From Verrucomicrobiota bacterium (GTDB lineage: Bacteria; Verrucomicrobiota; Verrucomicrobiia; Limisphaerales; UBA1096), in NCBI GenBank assembly GCA_003972865.1, contig QOAX01000246.1, positions 1-6,723 on the forward strand: a DNA stretch of 6,723 nucleotides. The letters are read 5' to 3'. Under the pieces are notes generated by a model. That model saw nothing but the letters and a program-made list of their open reading frames with translations, searched no databases and was not told the origin of the DNA. Numbering within the stretch: position 1 is the first letter of the stretch; every line of letters begins with the position of its first letter. The position numbers were made by a program, and so were the translations under genes. Shown piece by piece: positions 6,048 through 6,723 of the stretch.

Positions 6048-6061
6048 GCCAAGCGCTTGGC
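6048..6061. repeat. palindrome GCCAAGCGCTTGGC, copy 3
   Basis: A 14-bp perfect palindrome with the same core as the copies at 652-667 and 1583-1594. It is 8 bases downstream of the trpB stop (6070-6072, leftward) and 9 bases upstream of the hslR ATG, so it sits inside a probable operon. As RNA it would form a hairpin in the intercistronic gap. No U-tract follows. Confidence 0.7.
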
Positions 6062-6069
6062 CAGGCGCG

Positions 6070-6723
6070 TCAGAGGATGCCCATCTCGGCGACCTGTGCG
6101 ACGTCTTTGTCGCCCCGGCCGGAGAGGTTCACGATGATGATTTTGTCGGCGCTCATTTTCGGCGCGGCCTTGATGATCTCGGCGATCGCGTGGCTCGATT
6201 CGAGCGCGGGGATGATGCCCTCGAGCCTGGCCAATTTCTGGAACGCCGCCAGCGCCTCCTCGTCGGTGGCGTAGGTGTATTGAACGCGGTCCGCGTCGCG
6301 CAGCCAGGCGTGCTCCGGGCCGACGGCGGCGTAGTCCAGCCCGGCGGAGACACTGTGGGTGAGCTGGATTTGCCCATCCTCGTCCTGCAGGACAAACGAG
6401 CGCGTGCCCTGCAGCACGCCCAGTCCGCCGCCCTGGAATCGAGCGGCGTGTCTGCCGTCGATGATCCCCTCGCCACCGGCCTCGACACCGGTCATCGCCA
6501 CCGATGCGTCGCCGAGGAACGGGTAAAATAAACCGATCGCGTTCGAGCCGCCGCCGACGCAGGCGACGAGGTGGTCCGGCAGCCGTTCCTCCTGCTCGAG
6601 AATCTGGCGGCGCGCCTCGTCGCCGATCACGCGCTGGAAGTTGCGCACCATCACCGGGTACGGGTGCGCGCCGTAGGCGGTGCCGAGAATGTAGTGGGTG
6701 CACCGGACGTTGGTGACCCAGTC
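6070..6723 (-). CDS. trpB: tryptophan synthase beta chain, C-terminal part (5' end outside window)
   Basis: TrpB condenses indole with L-serine in the last step of tryptophan synthesis, using PLP and working with TrpA. The frame is open from the right edge to a TGA at 6070-6072, giving 217 residues of about 400. Visible landmarks: HYILGTAYGAHPYP (10-23), the PLP-phosphate loop CVGGGSNAIG (55-64), EDGQI and HSVSAGLDY (123-131), GPEHAWL (135-141), EGIIPALESSHA (168-179, whose Glu175 aligns with E. coli Glu350) and NLSGRGDKD (199-207, whose Ser201 aligns with the Ser that contacts the PLP ring nitrogen). The Schiff-base Lys lies in the missing N-terminal part. Identity to E. coli TrpB is high in these blocks and fits the common TrpB1 type. 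It heads a probable leftward transcript trpB-hslR-rhomboid; no trpA follows within the window. Confidence 0.96.
   Translation of the reverse strand, partial: DWVTNVRCTHYILGTAYGAHPYPVMVRNFQRVIGDEARRQILEQEERLPDHLVACVGGGSNAIGLFYPFLGDASVAMTGVEAGGEGIIDGRHAARFQGGGLGVLQGTRSFVLQDEDGQIQLTHSVSAGLDYAAVGPEHAWLRDADRVQYTYATDEEALAAFQKLARLEGIIPALESSHAIAEIIKAAPKMSADKIIIVNLSGRGDKDVAQVAEMGIL

Overview
The window is GC-rich DNA from a Gram-negative bacterium: it carries a lipid A gene (lpxA), a periplasmic Do/HtrA-type protease, and exported or membrane proteins. The best guess is a member of the PVC superphylum, probably Verrucomicrobiota. This rests on general resemblance: a small exported protein built from TRASH-like cysteine modules, a nonameric intergenic CACGAAA repeat of a kind I associate with Planctomycetes/Verrucomicrobia genomes, and few strong Shine-Dalgarno sequences. 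No rRNA or phylogenetic marker is present, so the assignment is an inference.

Layout, left to right. (1) The 3' part of lpxA runs rightward to 648. (2) A short convergent region holds a perfect 16-bp palindrome and a strong bidirectional intrinsic terminator. (3) A leftward gene (728-1240) encodes a 170-residue exported protein with three tandem Cys-rich metal-binding-like modules. (4) A 359-bp non-coding stretch (1241-1599) holds a possible promoter for that gene, a three-unit CACGAAA repeat and a second copy of the palindrome. (5) The leftward gene at 1600-3390 encodes only the C-terminal half of carbamoyl-phosphate synthase large subunit. The N-terminal half is not next to it, and a terminator-like hairpin ends a few bases before its start codon. 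(6) A divergent rightward gene (3544-5064) encodes a complete DegP/DegQ-type serine protease with two PDZ domains. (7) It converges, with a 3-bp gap, on a leftward cluster: trpB (3' part, running in from the right edge), an Hsp15-like S4 RNA-binding protein (hslR), and a rhomboid-family membrane protease whose start overlaps the hslR stop in an ATGA.

Most of the content is housekeeping: lipid A, pyrimidine/arginine precursor and tryptophan synthesis, and envelope or translation quality control. There is no sign of phage, IS, CRISPR or a defence island. The points that deserve a second look are non-coding or architectural: a CCAAGCGCTTGG palindrome 3-8 bases past three different stop codons, the split carB with a possible attenuator, and the triple TRASH-like protein. 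I do not see a complete new multi-gene system.
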